A DNA stretch of 64,000 nt from Lachnoclostridium sp. An131 (GCF_002160825.1 NZ_NFLI01000006.1:62001-126000); one strand, 5' to 3'. Positions 1-8,477 are shown, numbered from the stretch's first letter. Numbers and translations are program-made. Notes: generated from the sequence alone by a model not told the origin.

Positions 1-632
1 TTCAGCGGAGCATCCAGCTTGCCGATGCCCACCATGGAACCGTCAATGATCATCTCACCATTGACGCCGTCCTCCAGGGGCGCGATATAAGCCTCGCCGG
101 AAGGCAGGTTTCCGCTCTGTCCGGCTTCCCTGTATACACCGGGGCTGGGAATTCCTTTGCGTCCTTCCAGATCCAGAGTCAGCACGCAGCCGTCCTTTTC
201 GATTCTGGCTGTCTTGCATTCCGTCAGCATCTCTGTAATCTTTGCAGTCAGCTTTTCCACAGCGCTGTAATCTGCCGTCATGGCTCCCTGGGAGAACATC
301 TCCTCCGTGATGCCCGGCATGGTAGCCACTCTGGTGCCCGCCGCCACTGCCTGAATTCTAGCATTGGTATGGGTCAGGGACTTGGCTGTGGGGCAGATCA
401 CGATATCCGCCGCTTTCATGGCTTCCGCAATCGCCTTCGGCGGCTCTTCGCCGTTGAGCTCCCGCTCTTTCATCACGGTCAGCATGGCCTCGCAGCCCAG
501 ATTCTTCGCGCCCTCGTACAGGGCCTGCGCGATAGAAACTCTTGTGTCATCCGTGACGATAAAGACCTCTTCCCCGGCTTTCGCGCCCAGGCAGTCTCTT
601 AACACATTTTCAGAAATCGTTACTAAATCCAT
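1..632 (-). CDS. M29-like aminopeptidase, partial (runs off left edge)
   Basis: Reading leftwards from an ATG at 630-632, the frame stays open to the window edge, so only the N-terminal 210 or so residues are present. The start reads MDLVTISENVLRDCLGAKAG and continues with EEVFIVTDD and a segment rich in ICPTAKSLTHTNAR-type sequence. This layout resembles the N-terminal domain of M29-type (thermophilic, leucyl) aminopeptidases, which bind metal through C-terminal residues that are not in the window. It starts 10 bases after the AroM-like gene stops, so it is the third gene of the DUF1177-AroM-like operon. A peptidase beside an OPT transporter suggests breakdown of imported peptides. Assignment is from memory of the family. 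Confidence 0.65.
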   Translation of the reverse strand, partial: MDLVTISENVLRDCLGAKAGEEVFIVTDDTRVSIAQALYEGAKNLGCEAMLTVMKERELNGEEPPKAIAEAMKAADIVICPTAKSLTHTNARIQAVAAGTRVATMPGITEEMFSQGAMTADYSAVEKLTAKITEMLTECKTARIEKDGCVLTLDLEGRKGIPSPGVYREAGQSGNLPSGEAYIAPLEDGVNGEMIIDGSMVGIGKLDAPL

Positions 633-642
633 GTTCCGTCTC

Positions 643-1317
643 CTATTCCACGTCTGTCAGCTCAGAGATCACGCGGGCCAGCAGGGTCCTCGGCAGAACC
701 ACCAGCTTTCCGGTCTCTCTGGCAAACATATTTTTCATCTCCTGGGTAAATCCGATACAGTCCAGAATTACCAGGTCGCCGTCCATATCCTTTACCTGGC
801 GGGCGGCTTTTTCAAGTGTCTCCCAGTCCCCATAGGGTGAGGCAGGCACTGCCTTTACATGATCCACGAACTGAGACCATTTCTTCTCACACTGCTCCAC
901 CTGAAGCGGAGACGGCGTAATCGTAATGATGCTGGATTTCTTGGTAAGCAGAGGAGCCACGCGGTTCAGGATGTGGCAGGGATACACCAGGGGGACCTTG
1001 GAAGTAAGGCTGTCCGGAAAATCTCCGGTACAGAAAAACATAATCAGGCGTACGCCTTCGTCCTCCAGCTCATGAATGCATTCCTGAAGCCTCGGCAGAA
1101 TGTGGCGCTCCGCAAAGGTCACGGAAGAACCGTCCGTCAGGCGGGAAACCAGAACGTAATCCCCTTCCTCAGGAGCGAAACGGGCGATCTCTTCCTTTGT
1201 CAGCCCGTCCAGTCCTCCTCTCTGGAGAAGCTCTACTTTGCCGTCAAAAAGCCGCATGATATCTGCCGTCACATCTGTTCTGGGAGCCTGTCCGATGGTA
1301 ATCGCTCCGATTTTCAT
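643..1317 (-). CDS. AroM family protein
   Basis: 224 residues. The N-terminus MKIGAITIGQAPRTDVTADI is the characteristic opening of the AroM family, a group named from an E. coli gene near aroL whose biochemical role is not established. A second recognisable stretch is YVLVSRLTDGSSVTF, and the C-terminal half has an Asp/Glu-racemase-like look (LVILDCIGFTQEMK), which is an impression only. A good ribosome site (AGGAGG-like, seen as cctcctt at 1326-1332) precedes the ATG. It lies 12 bases after the DUF1177 gene and 10 before the aminopeptidase gene, so the three are co-transcribed. Confidence 0.85.
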   Translation of the reverse strand: MKIGAITIGQAPRTDVTADIMRLFDGKVELLQRGGLDGLTKEEIARFAPEEGDYVLVSRLTDGSSVTFAERHILPRLQECIHELEDEGVRLIMFFCTGDFPDSLTSKVPLVYPCHILNRVAPLLTKKSSIITITPSPLQVEQCEKKWSQFVDHVKAVPASPYGDWETLEKAARQVKDMDGDLVILDCIGFTQEMKNMFARETGKLVVLPRTLLARVISELTDVE

Positions 1318-1329
1318 GGCATTCCCTCC

Positions 1330-2274
1330 TTAGTCTTCTTTGCCCAGTGTCTGCAGATGCTTCATGGAGCCATACAGCTTCTGAAGACGCGCATACTCTT
1401 CCTCATCGTAGAATTTCAGTTCGCCCCTGCCGAAGTCCTTGGCTACCTCCAGCATGAAACGGGCAGCCTCTTCCACATCCGCAAAATGGGTCGCTCCTGT
1501 CGCGCAGCCCGGAACCATCACTTCCGCGGTGATTGCCACGCCTACCACCGGAGCGTCCGTAGCCGTACAGGGCTGCAGAACACTGTTCAGATGATATACG
1601 TCATTTCCATATGGAGTAATATCCTGCATGGTCAGCGGGAATACATAGGGAAGACGTCCCGTGGTGATCTGCATCTTCTCCAGCAGATCCTCAGAGGTAC
1701 GTAAGATCCATCCTTCCTTTACAGTCGGGGAAATGGCGAAGCCCCTCGTATTGATTACCCGGTTGCCCTTTGTGGTATCCACAGACAGGATAGCGTCCAG
1801 ATCCGGAGATACCTCTTCTCTGTTCACCTGTGACATCTCTACCGGAGATCCCATGAAGGGAACCGGCTTATGGGGCGCTGTGGGCGCATGGGGGCAGATC
1901 TGTGTGGAAATAAATACGTCGCCCTCCAGATAATCTCCCTTATTCTGCATATCCAGCAGCTTCGCAGCGATAGCGATTGCAGCCAGGGCTCCGTCACCGT
2001 CTGATACGAAGCCAATCATCTCCGGACGCGCGCCGATACCGCCGAGACGTCCCAGAAGGCCGATGGTGGGCGCTTCTCCGCCTGACATCTTTCCTTTTGT
2101 TCCGGGGATGCGCACTTTAACCATATCTGTGCTTTCTCCCTTGGGACCTTTCAGAGCATAGACTTCGATATTGGCATCAGCCTTAATACTGCGGAGATAT
2201 TCCTCCACGGATTTACCCGTCACCGTACTGCTGTCCAGCACGTCAAACACTTCCATAATCTGTTTAATCAGCAT
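1330..2274 (-). CDS. DUF1177 family protein
   Basis: 314 residues, first gene of a leftward operon. The sequence opens MLIKQIMEVFDVLDSSTVTG and has the block GLLGRLGGIGARPEMIGFVS followed by VFISTQICPHAPTAPHKPVP, which I recognise as DUF1177. The family has no assigned reaction; it recurs beside OPT transporters, AroM and aminopeptidases. Conserved His, Asp and Glu residues in the central block would fit a metal-dependent hydrolase, but this is inference. A ribosome site GGAGG sits just upstream of the ATG and a strong promoter lies at 2305-2333. The divergent OPT transporter shares the intergenic region. Confidence 0.85.
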   Translation of the reverse strand: MLIKQIMEVFDVLDSSTVTGKSVEEYLRSIKADANIEVYALKGPKGESTDMVKVRIPGTKGKMSGGEAPTIGLLGRLGGIGARPEMIGFVSDGDGALAAIAIAAKLLDMQNKGDYLEGDVFISTQICPHAPTAPHKPVPFMGSPVEMSQVNREEVSPDLDAILSVDTTKGNRVINTRGFAISPTVKEGWILRTSEDLLEKMQITTGRLPYVFPLTMQDITPYGNDVYHLNSVLQPCTATDAPVVGVAITAEVMVPGCATGATHFADVEEAARFMLEVAKDFGRGELKFYDEEEYARLQKLYGSMKHLQTLGKED

Positions 2275-2304
2275 AATGATCTACCTCCTATATCGTTTTT
2301 TTTG

Positions 2305-2333
2305 ATTATAAGTCTTTTATTCTGAATACGCAA
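2305..2333 (-). promoter_or_regulatory. Promoter of the DUF1177-AroM-aminopeptidase operon
   Basis: On the minus strand TTGCGT (2328-2333) and TATAAT (2305-2310) are separated by 17 bases, a near-consensus housekeeping promoter about 30 bases upstream of the DUF1177 start. Confidence 0.7.
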
Positions 2334-2462
2334 CGAATTTTTTGACATTTCTTTCCCCGGATACGGAAAGGCGGTCTGCCGCTTCATTCCTGTAATAATA
2401 TGTAAAATTTAATGAAATTTTTTTCGTTTTTTTATAAATTCTTTAGATTCTTTCATTTTTAT

Positions 2463-2491
2463 TTGACATTTCTTAATTTTAATGAGAAAAT
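2463..2491 (+). promoter_or_regulatory. Possible promoter of the OPT transporter operon
   Basis: A TTGACA hexamer at about 2463 is followed after 17 bases by GAAAAT, which matches only four of six -10 bases. The region is very A+T rich and lies about 35 bases before the transporter start, with the ribosome site AAAGGAG between. Confidence 0.45.
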
Positions 2492-2526
2492 TGAGCGAAG
2501 TTATTTTTTAAAAGGAGTGTGAGTTT

Positions 2527-4215
2527 ATGGAGAAACCCAAGTACGAAGTGCCAAAGGAATTAATCATTCCTGCTTCCGAACACCCCAAGGCATTTGAAGG
2601 CCCTACACTGATATTGAATATTATTATGTGTGCTCTGGGAGCCATCATCGGTCTTGAGCTCATCGTCCGTACAGGCGTGACGCCGAACACCTCTATCATC
2701 GGAGCTTTGTTCGCCATCGTTCTGTCCCGGATTCCCGTCGCATTCTGTCAGAAGTTCCGCAGCGTGCACCGTCAGAATCTGATTGCTACCTCTATCTCGG
2801 GCGCAACTTTTTCCGCGGCCAACTGCCTGCTTCTGCCCATTGGTATTCCGGTGGTTATGGGACGCCCGGATCTGGTATTTCCGATGCTGATCGGCGTATT
2901 TATCGCCACTGTCATCGATGCCACAATCCTTTACCGCAGCTTTGACTCTGAAATGTTCCCGGCTGACGGCGCATGGCCGCCGGGAGTAGCTTCTGCCGAG
3001 TCCATCCTGGCTGTAGTAGAAAAAGGAAAGAAAGCTTTCCTTATGATTGTCGGTATTGTAATCGGCTGGGTCGGCAAGCTTGCCGGAATTCCCACGGACC
3101 TGCTGGGCGTATCCTGGTTCGGCGATTTCTTTGCCATGCTGGCTCTGGGCGTAGGTTCTATCGTCATCGGCGTGATCAATGACAATGGATTCGTTCTGTC
3201 CCTGTTCGGCCACAGCGCGTCTCTGTTCTCAGGCATTTTCCCGGAAGGCTTTTCTTCCAGCGCCATGATCACCTACATGCCCCACGGCGTTATGATCGGC
3301 GCAGGCGCCGTCTCCCTGATTCAGTGCGCAGTCATGCTGATGAAAAAAGGCAAGAATGGCACCGATACTTCCGCTACCGGAAGAAAATATACCCGCAGCA
3401 TGAACAGCTTAAAGAAGACTCTTGTGGGCGGCTACGGCGTGTATCTGATCGGAGCTTTTATCCTGGCTCTCGGATGCGGTATCCTTACCGATATGTCTCC
3501 GGTCAAGCTGATCATCTGGCTGATTTACACAGCCTTTGCTGCTATCGCGTCTGAGCTGATCGTAGGAATTTCCGCTATGCATTCCGGCTGGTTCCCGGGA
3601 TTCGCTACCGCTCTGATCTTCCTGCTGGTAGGTATGCTGATCGGCTTCCCGCCGATTCCGCTGGCTCTGATGGTAGGCTACACTTCCGCTACCGGTCCCG
3701 CCTTCTCAGATATGGCTTATGACCTGAAGTCCGGTTACATCTTAAGAGGTTCAGGCGTAGATCCGGAGCTGGAGATGGAAGGAAGAAAACAGCAGTACCG
3801 CGCGAACATTTTCTCCTTCGCCGTTGCTCTGATTATCGTCATCTTTATGGCAAACCGCTACTTCGATCAGGGACTTTTTGCTCCTGTAAGTGCCACCTTT
3901 GCTGCTACCATTGACGCGGGAACCAATGCTGAAATCGCAAAATGGCTCTTTATCTGGGCTATCCCGGGCGCAATCATTCAGCTGATCGGCGGCGAGCGTC
4001 AGATCGGTATCCTGTTCGCTACCGGTCTTCTGGTAGGAACCACCATGAACGGCGTCACCATTCTGATTGGTCTTCTAATCCGCCACATCCTGCTGAAGCG
4101 CAACGCTGAGCATGAGCAGACCCTGAATATTCTGGGCGCAGGCGCTCTGGCCGGAGCTGCTCTGTGCAGTTTCTTCACCGCTACGCTTGGATTGTTTAAC
4201 AGAAGCGATTCATAA
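2527..4215 (+). CDS. OPT family oligopeptide transporter
   Basis: 562 residues with about 14 hydrophobic segments from residue 28 to the end. The start MEKPKYEVPKELIIPASEHP leads into GPTLILNIIMCALGAIIGLE, and the DGAWPPGVASAESI block (residues near 150) is typical of OPT/YSL family carriers. Such transporters move small peptides or metal chelates with protons across the inner membrane. The ribosome site AAAAGGAGTG fixes the ATG. The gene is first in a rightward operon with a nitroreductase 14 bases downstream and is divergent from DUF1177/AroM/aminopeptidase genes, so uptake followed by hydrolysis of a peptide-like compound is the likely theme. Substrate unknown. Confidence 0.85.
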   Translation: MEKPKYEVPKELIIPASEHPKAFEGPTLILNIIMCALGAIIGLELIVRTGVTPNTSIIGALFAIVLSRIPVAFCQKFRSVHRQNLIATSISGATFSAANCLLLPIGIPVVMGRPDLVFPMLIGVFIATVIDATILYRSFDSEMFPADGAWPPGVASAESILAVVEKGKKAFLMIVGIVIGWVGKLAGIPTDLLGVSWFGDFFAMLALGVGSIVIGVINDNGFVLSLFGHSASLFSGIFPEGFSSSAMITYMPHGVMIGAGAVSLIQCAVMLMKKGKNGTDTSATGRKYTRSMNSLKKTLVGGYGVYLIGAFILALGCGILTDMSPVKLIIWLIYTAFAAIASELIVGISAMHSGWFPGFATALIFLLVGMLIGFPPIPLALMVGYTSATGPAFSDMAYDLKSGYILRGSGVDPELEMEGRKQQYRANIFSFAVALIIVIFMANRYFDQGLFAPVSATFAATIDAGTNAEIAKWLFIWAIPGAIIQLIGGERQIGILFATGLLVGTTMNGVTILIGLLIRHILLKRNAEHEQTLNILGAGALAGAALCSFFTATLGLFNRSDS

Positions 4216-4229
4216 AGAGGGAAACAGAT

Positions 4230-4757
4230 ATGACTATCTCGGAAGCTCTGGAAAAAAGACGGAGCATTCGAAACTTCAGTTCCAAACCGGTTTCTGAAGA
4301 ACTTCTGCTGGAGCTGGCCCGGGCAGGACGCCTGGCGCCCAGCGCCAGCAACCTTCAGGCCTGGCAGTTTTTCTTTCTGACAGATCCGGAGCTGGTGAAA
4401 AAGGTAGACCTTTTCAGCCCGGGCTTAAGCGGCCATCCGCCGGTCATCCTGGCCATCTGTTCTGATATGGGATACGCCGCAGTACACGGTTCTCCCAATT
4501 CCGAACGCTACGGCTGCATCATGGACGCCGCCATGGCTGCGGAAAACATCATGCTGAAAGCCGCAGACCTGGGACTCGGCACCTGTGCCATCAAGTCCTA
4601 CAATGACGCGGTAGTCCGAAAGCTCTTAAAGCTTCCGGAGAATTACCGGATTGAACTTCTGATTTCCCTGGGCTATCCGGAAGGAGAACCCAGGCCCAGA
4701 CGGCTTCGTCCGATGGAGGAAATCCTTCATTTCAACGCATGGCAGGAGGAAGTATGA
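4230..4757 (+). CDS. Nitroreductase family protein
   Basis: 175 residues, a short member of the FMN-dependent nitroreductase fold. The N-terminal RRSIRNFSSKPVSEELL motif binds the FMN phosphate, and APSASNLQAWQFFF near residue 38 and GLGTCAIKSYNDAVV near residue 113 are standard family positions. C-terminal LISLGYPEGEPRPRR is also typical. The substrate cannot be read from the sequence; members reduce quinones, nitro groups or other oxidised organics with NAD(P)H. It follows the OPT transporter by 14 bases (RBS GAGGGAAAC) and its stop overlaps the next start, indicating one operon. Confidence 0.85.
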   Translation: MTISEALEKRRSIRNFSSKPVSEELLLELARAGRLAPSASNLQAWQFFFLTDPELVKKVDLFSPGLSGHPPVILAICSDMGYAAVHGSPNSERYGCIMDAAMAAENIMLKAADLGLGTCAIKSYNDAVVRKLLKLPENYRIELLISLGYPEGEPRPRRLRPMEEILHFNAWQEEV

Positions 4758-5023
4758 GACAGGAAGATTATTTTGAACTGCTTGTTTACATGATTACCAG
4801 TGCCGCAGGCCTGAAAGGCGAGCCGAAAATCTACGGGCCTCTCCGCATGATTGAAGCATCCGAGCGCCTGTGCAGCCTGATGCTGAAGGAAGATCCGGAT
4901 AATCCGGATCTGAAAGAACTCCGGGAAATCATTGAGACCGGAAAGCAGAAAACCACATCCGATGAGGAAGGCTTCTATCAGATGCTCCAGGATGCGGCTG
5001 CAAAGCTGGTAGATATGGTCTGA
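4754..5023 (+). CDS. Small protein, DUF6092-like
   Basis: 89 residues from the ATG at 4754, whose ATGA overlaps the nitroreductase stop; an in-frame ATG at 4739 is also possible but the internal GGCAGGAGGAAGT is a good ribosome site for 4754. The sequence MRQEDYFELLVYMITSAAGL is followed by YGPLRMIEASERLC, matching what I remember as DUF6092. It appears all-helical with no membrane segment or signal peptide. Function unknown. Coupling to the nitroreductase implies a partner role, perhaps as a subunit or chaperone, but nothing in the sequence proves this. Confidence 0.6.
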   Translation: MRQEDYFELLVYMITSAAGLKGEPKIYGPLRMIEASERLCSLMLKEDPDNPDLKELREIIETGKQKTTSDEEGFYQMLQDAAAKLVDMV

Positions 5024-5064
5024 GGTTTTATCTGAATTTACACAAAAAAATTGAATAAGAAACG

Positions 5065-5080
5065 TGCGCCGGCCGGCGCA
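5065..5080. repeat. 16-bp perfect palindrome
   Basis: TGCGCCGGCCGGCGCA is its own reverse complement. It sits in the stretch between two gene blocks just before the first REP-like hairpin. No U-run follows directly. Confidence 0.6.
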
Positions 5081-5088
5081 TAAGACCA

Positions 5089-5142
5089 GGGGGCGTTGCA
5101 AAATAGATGAGAAATCATCTATGGAGCAACGGCTCCCTTTTT
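5089..5142 (+). repeat. REP-like nested hairpin, copy 1, with T-run
   Basis: A G-run and CGTTGC pair with a later GCAACG; inside lies ATAGATGA/TCATCTAT around GAAA. An alternative small stem GGAGC/GCTCC overlaps the outer arm, and TTTTT follows. It could end the OPT-nitroreductase transcript. The same architecture recurs inverted at 5243-5293. Confidence 0.55.
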
Positions 5143-5186
5143 ATGCCTAAAAACAGGAAATCCGAAAGGTCTTATTAAAGTACGGC

Positions 5187-5234
5187 AAAAATCCGGTGTC
5201 CTACTCTGAAAACAGAGAAGGCGCCGGATTTTTG
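5187..5234. terminator. Bidirectional terminator between converging blocks
   Basis: AAAAATCCGG at 5187-5196 pairs with CCGGATTTTT near 5224-5233 across an A-rich loop; T-runs occur on both strands. Position between the rightward DUF6092-like gene and the leftward DUF917 gene fits a shared terminator. Confidence 0.7.
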
Positions 5235-5242
5235 AATGTAAC

Positions 5243-5293
5243 GAGCGGAAGTGCCGCTCAATCATCTGTTATTGATGATTTTGCGACACTCCC
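5243..5293 (-). repeat. REP-like nested hairpin, copy 2 (inverted)
   Basis: On the minus strand GTGTCGC pairs with GCGGCAC (one G-T pair) around an inner stem AATCATC/GATGATT, and GAGCGG/CCGCTC gives an overlapping alternative stem. It mirrors copy 1 at 5089-5142 in design but not in exact sequence. With the palindrome and terminator, these account for the whole 343-base gap 5024-5366; no gene is seen there. Confidence 0.55.
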
Positions 5294-5366
5294 TTTTCTG
5301 TTTTCTGATTTTTCCGATATCTCCTGCCTGACAGGATTTCTCTTCTCTCCCGAAAGACTCTTCCGC

Positions 5367-6455
5367 TTAATCCTCAAACAGTCCCTCGTCATAGGATACC
5401 AGCTTCTTGCCAATCACCGCTTCCGCTTCCTCAAACAGTACTCTCTGATGCATACCTGCGCCCAGAAGCAGCTTTTCCTTCGGGATCTTCACAATAATCA
5501 CGTCCATATTGTCTCCGATCTCCGCGCTGGATAAAGCCAGACCTGTCTTCGCGTCAAGGGTGCAGAGCAGATCCGGGAAGGTTCCCACACGCTCTCCGTT
5601 CTTTTCCAGAGTCATATACTCGTTCCAATAAGTCAGCTCATAATCACTGCCGCCATCCTTGATATGAACCTCGCCCACATCATAGCCGCCGTCCATGCAG
5701 AGATTGTACCCGCTGGTCACGCCCCGGCAGATGACCTGAGCTTCATAGTTCTTCTGCAGGAATGCCAGAAACCCTTCCACATTATCTTTGTTCTCCATGT
5801 AGGCTTTTCCGATATCCATTGCCTGGGAAATGGCCCCCACAGCCGCGTGGGTTTTCGTGTACTCTGCTGTGACAGGATTGCGCAGTACGCAGCACAGGCC
5901 GCCGGAAGCCACAGCTGTCTGGCGGATCATATGGGAGGTGGCATTCATGGTTCCCTTTGTGATTGTCTCCACATACTTGTCTCCCTTGCCTCCGCACGCC
6001 GCCTGAACAGTCTTGTAATCCGGAATGGCATTCAGGCCGATGCTGCCCATAGGTCCTGAGGGATGTGCCCGTCCGTTGCTGGGAGCGTCAATGACAGGAA
6101 CTCCTGTCAGAGCGGATATCACCCAGCCGTTCGAGGTGGATACACCGCCGTTTTCACAGGAAGTAAAGCCGGCAATCGAAGTTCCGCTGGCATTCTCAAA
6201 GTTCTTTAATACGGTCTTCCAGTGCTCTACCGTACAGCAGGTATCCTTCGCGGAAGGCGCGCCCACCATAGACACATTCACAATGATATCCTCTGGCTTC
6301 AGTTCATCCACGGACATCAGCGTGATCGCGTCTGTATGGCGGAAGGCTTCCTCCATGGCGTCAATTCCCATCTGAAGGCTTCCTCCTCCGCCTCCTCCGA
6401 GGAAAAGACCTCCATAGAGAGCCTGCATACAGTTTTCTTTCGTCATTTTCATCAT
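5367..6455 (-). CDS. DUF917 family protein
   Basis: 362 residues from the ATG at 6453-6455, preceded by GGAGGG eight bases upstream; the open frame extends further but has no ribosome site. A glycine run (GGGGGG, residues 20-25) near the N-terminus followed by a Ser is the DUF917 hallmark. The middle carries ENGGVSTSNGWVISAL and NGRAHPSGPMGSIGL. DUF917 proteins are often found with hydantoinase/oxoprolinase-type or peptide catabolic genes and have no settled reaction. It lies 82 bases after tyrS in the same direction, with a hairpin (about 6503-6532) between, and converges on the OPT operon. Confidence 0.85.
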   Translation of the reverse strand: MMKMTKENCMQALYGGLFLGGGGGGSLQMGIDAMEEAFRHTDAITLMSVDELKPEDIIVNVSMVGAPSAKDTCCTVEHWKTVLKNFENASGTSIAGFTSCENGGVSTSNGWVISALTGVPVIDAPSNGRAHPSGPMGSIGLNAIPDYKTVQAACGGKGDKYVETITKGTMNATSHMIRQTAVASGGLCCVLRNPVTAEYTKTHAAVGAISQAMDIGKAYMENKDNVEGFLAFLQKNYEAQVICRGVTSGYNLCMDGGYDVGEVHIKDGGSDYELTYWNEYMTLEKNGERVGTFPDLLCTLDAKTGLALSSAEIGDNMDVIIVKIPKEKLLLGAGMHQRVLFEEAEAVIGKKLVSYDEGLFED

Positions 6456-6537
6456 AGAACTAACCCTCCATCTGCTTTTATTTTCTATTTTTCTGCGCAA
6501 TGCAGCAAGAAGCGTTCCGCTCCCTGCTGCACCGGCA

Positions 6538-7767
6538 TTAATCCTCACACTTTACTTTATGATATACCTTTTTGCCCTTACGGATAATCAGAGCTCCGTC
6601 TTCATCCAGATCGTCTGCCGTAAAGGTCTTATACACATCCGTCACTTTCACGTCATTAACCGTTACGCCGCCCTGCTGCACCAGGCGTCTGGCCTCAGAA
6701 CGGGTAGGCGCAAGCTTCGTCTCCACCAGAAGGGAGAGAATGTCTTTTCCTGCCTCCATATCAGCCTTCGGAACCGCTGTCGTCGGCATATCGTCCGTCT
6801 TGCCTCCGCTGACAAAAAGGGCCTTGGCCGCTCCCTCAGCCTTTTTCGCCTCATCCTCGCCGTGAACCAGAGCCGTCAGCTCATAGGCCAGAATCTCCTT
6901 CGCGCGGTTCAGCTGGCTTCCTTCCCATTTGTCCATCTCATCGATCTGCTCCAGAGGCAGGAAGGTCAGCATCCGCAGGCATTTCAGTACGTCAGCGTCC
7001 GCGATATTTCTCCAGTACTGGTAAAAATCAAACGGTGAGGTCTTGTCCGGATCAAGCCACACGGCGCCGGACTGGGTCTTGCCCATCTTCTTTCCCTCAG
7101 AATTCAGAAGCAGAGTGATGGTCATAGCGTAGGCGTCCTTGCCCAGCTTCCGGCGGATCAGTTCCGTACCGCCCAGCATATTGCTCCACTGGTCGTCTCC
7201 GCCAAACTGCATATTGCAGCCGTATCTTAAGTACAGCTCGTAGAAGTCATAGCTCTGCATCAGCATGTAGTTGAATTCCAGGAAGCTTAAGCCCTTCTCC
7301 ATTCTCTGCTTGTAGCACTCTGCGGTCAGCATCCTGTTTACAGAGAAATGGGGACCTATCTCACGCAGGAAATCCACATAGTTCAGATTCAGCAGCCAGT
7401 CCGCGTTGTTTACCATCAGAGCCTTGCCTTCTGAAAAATCGATGAAACGGCTCATCTGCTTTTTGAAGCAGTCGCAGTTGTGCTGGATAGTCTCCACCGT
7501 CATCATCTGACGCATATCGGAACGTCCGGAAGGATCTCCCACCATTCCTGTTCCGCCTCCCAGCAGGGCGATGGGCCGGTTGCCAGCCTCCTGCAGGCGC
7601 TTCATCAGGCACAGGGCCATGAAATGGCCCACATGAAGGGAATCCGCAGTCGGGTCAAATCCAATGTAGAAGGTCGCCTTTCCGTTGTCAATCAGTTCCC
7701 GGATCTCCTTTTCGTCCGTCACCTGGGCAATCAGGCCGCGGGCTGTCAGTTCATCATAGATTTTCAT
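6538..7767 (-). CDS. tyrS: Tyrosyl-tRNA synthetase
   Basis: 409 residues from ATG 7765-7767 ([15 protein letters not shown]), behind an AGGAGA ribosome site; longer in-frame starts lie inside the leader. It charges tRNA-Tyr in the cytoplasm. The class I signature HVGH is at residues 45-48, the tyrosine pocket YMLMQSYDF and [10 protein letters not shown] follow, KMGKT replaces KMSKS near residue 230, and the last 65 residues ([20 protein letters not shown]) form an S4 RNA-binding domain. Length matches TyrS of the TyrRS type in Bacillota. Regulation by the tyrosine T-box leader upstream is clear. Confidence 0.97.
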   Translation of the reverse strand: MKIYDELTARGLIAQVTDEKEIRELIDNGKATFYIGFDPTADSLHVGHFMALCLMKRLQEAGNRPIALLGGGTGMVGDPSGRSDMRQMMTVETIQHNCDCFKKQMSRFIDFSEGKALMVNNADWLLNLNYVDFLREIGPHFSVNRMLTAECYKQRMEKGLSFLEFNYMLMQSYDFYELYLRYGCNMQFGGDDQWSNMLGGTELIRRKLGKDAYAMTITLLLNSEGKKMGKTQSGAVWLDPDKTSPFDFYQYWRNIADADVLKCLRMLTFLPLEQIDEMDKWEGSQLNRAKEILAYELTALVHGEDEAKKAEGAAKALFVSGGKTDDMPTTAVPKADMEAGKDILSLLVETKLAPTRSEARRLVQQGGVTVNDVKVTDVYKTFTADDLDEDGALIIRKGKKVYHKVKCED

Positions 7768-7855
7768 TGTTCTTTTCTCTCCTTTGGTTTTCTTTTCCGT
7801 ATTTGTACAGGGCGATGAGTCTGAATGCTCCCGCGGGAAGCAGCGCGCTTCCTGT

Positions 7856-8172
7856 AAAAAAAACTCCCGCCCTTTCACTGAAAGGACGAGAGTGTACATT
7901 CTCCCGTGTTACCACCTTACTTCACAGCTGCCTCACGACAGCTGCCTCTGTCGGTATCCGAACAGCCGAATACCCTGACGCTGTAACGTTCGTCTCTTAC
8001 GTCGCAGCCTACTCGCCGTCCGAAGACTCCTGCTTTGGGTGCGCAGCTCAGGGAGGTATTCAAGCTGAAGTACTCCGTGCGCCTCTCATCCTCCGGCTGC
8101 TTTCTGTACGGCTCTCCTTAAGCTCTACTTGTTCCCGTCAAAGCCTTTCTGGTATGTTGGATTTATATAAAT
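7856..8172 (-). promoter_or_regulatory. Tyrosine T-box leader of tyrS
   Basis: The conserved T-box element AAGGTGGTAACACGGGAG lies on the minus strand at 7901-7918, followed by a GC-rich hairpin and T-run at 7856-7897 acting as the terminator. A long structured stem region lies upstream, and a TAC (tyrosine) codon in a GAATACCTC context at 8056-8058 is the likely specifier; a second TAC near 8069-8071 is an alternative. Uncharged tRNA-Tyr would stabilise the antiterminator and permit tyrS transcription. Confidence 0.9.
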
Positions 8173-8180
8173 CTGGGTTC

Positions 8181-8209
8181 ATTATATCGGCTGGGAAAAT
8201 ATTTGTCAA
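8181..8209 (-). promoter_or_regulatory. Promoter of the T-box/tyrS transcript
   Basis: Minus-strand TTGACA (8204-8209) and TATAAT (8181-8186) separated by exactly 17 bases: a perfect consensus promoter, placing the transcript start near 8172 at the 5' end of the T-box leader. Confidence 0.9.
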
Positions 8210-8249
8210 GCCCCGGCTATCCATCCTGTCTTCCTATCTCGATTTCTGC

Positions 8250-8477
8250 TTAAGCTACTGCAAATTTGGACAGCACACGGTCAAACTCCTGATCTTCGCC
8301 ATGGCATTTCACAGTCAATTCCCGGTTCAGGTCCATGCTCAGCACGCCCAGCAGAGACTTTGCATCAATCATAATCCGATTATAGCAGATATCCACGTCA
8401 AAGTCACACTGGCTCGCGCCGCGCACAAATTCTTTCACGTCTTCAGCAGCATTCAGTTTAATCTTTCTTTCCTGCAT
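8250..8477 (-). CDS. HPr-like domain protein lacking the active histidine
   Basis: 75 residues, MQERKIKLNAAEDVKEFVRG at the start. The block IDAKSLLGVLSMDLNRELTV matches the HPr region around regulatory Ser46, and length and strand order fit the HPr fold. However, no histidine occurs near residue 15, where HPr carries the phosphorylated His (here FVRGASQCD). The only His is at about residue 59. It therefore cannot act as a normal phosphocarrier by the known mechanism; a regulatory or Crh-like role is inferred. The gene stands alone between tyrS and the thiN end of the operon, with its own promoter. Confidence 0.8.
   Translation of the reverse strand: MQERKIKLNAAEDVKEFVRGASQCDFDVDICYNRIMIDAKSLLGVLSMDLNRELTVKCHGEDQEFDRVLSKFAVA

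Noticed and set aside
859-1704. Long plus-strand frame opposite AroM/DUF1177
   Set aside because: Antisense to two well-supported genes; composition is a codon shadow (rich in R, H, Q, L).
6503-6532. Terminator between tyrS and the DUF917 gene
   Set aside because: A GCAGCA/TGCTGC hairpin exists but no T-run directly follows; left unassigned.
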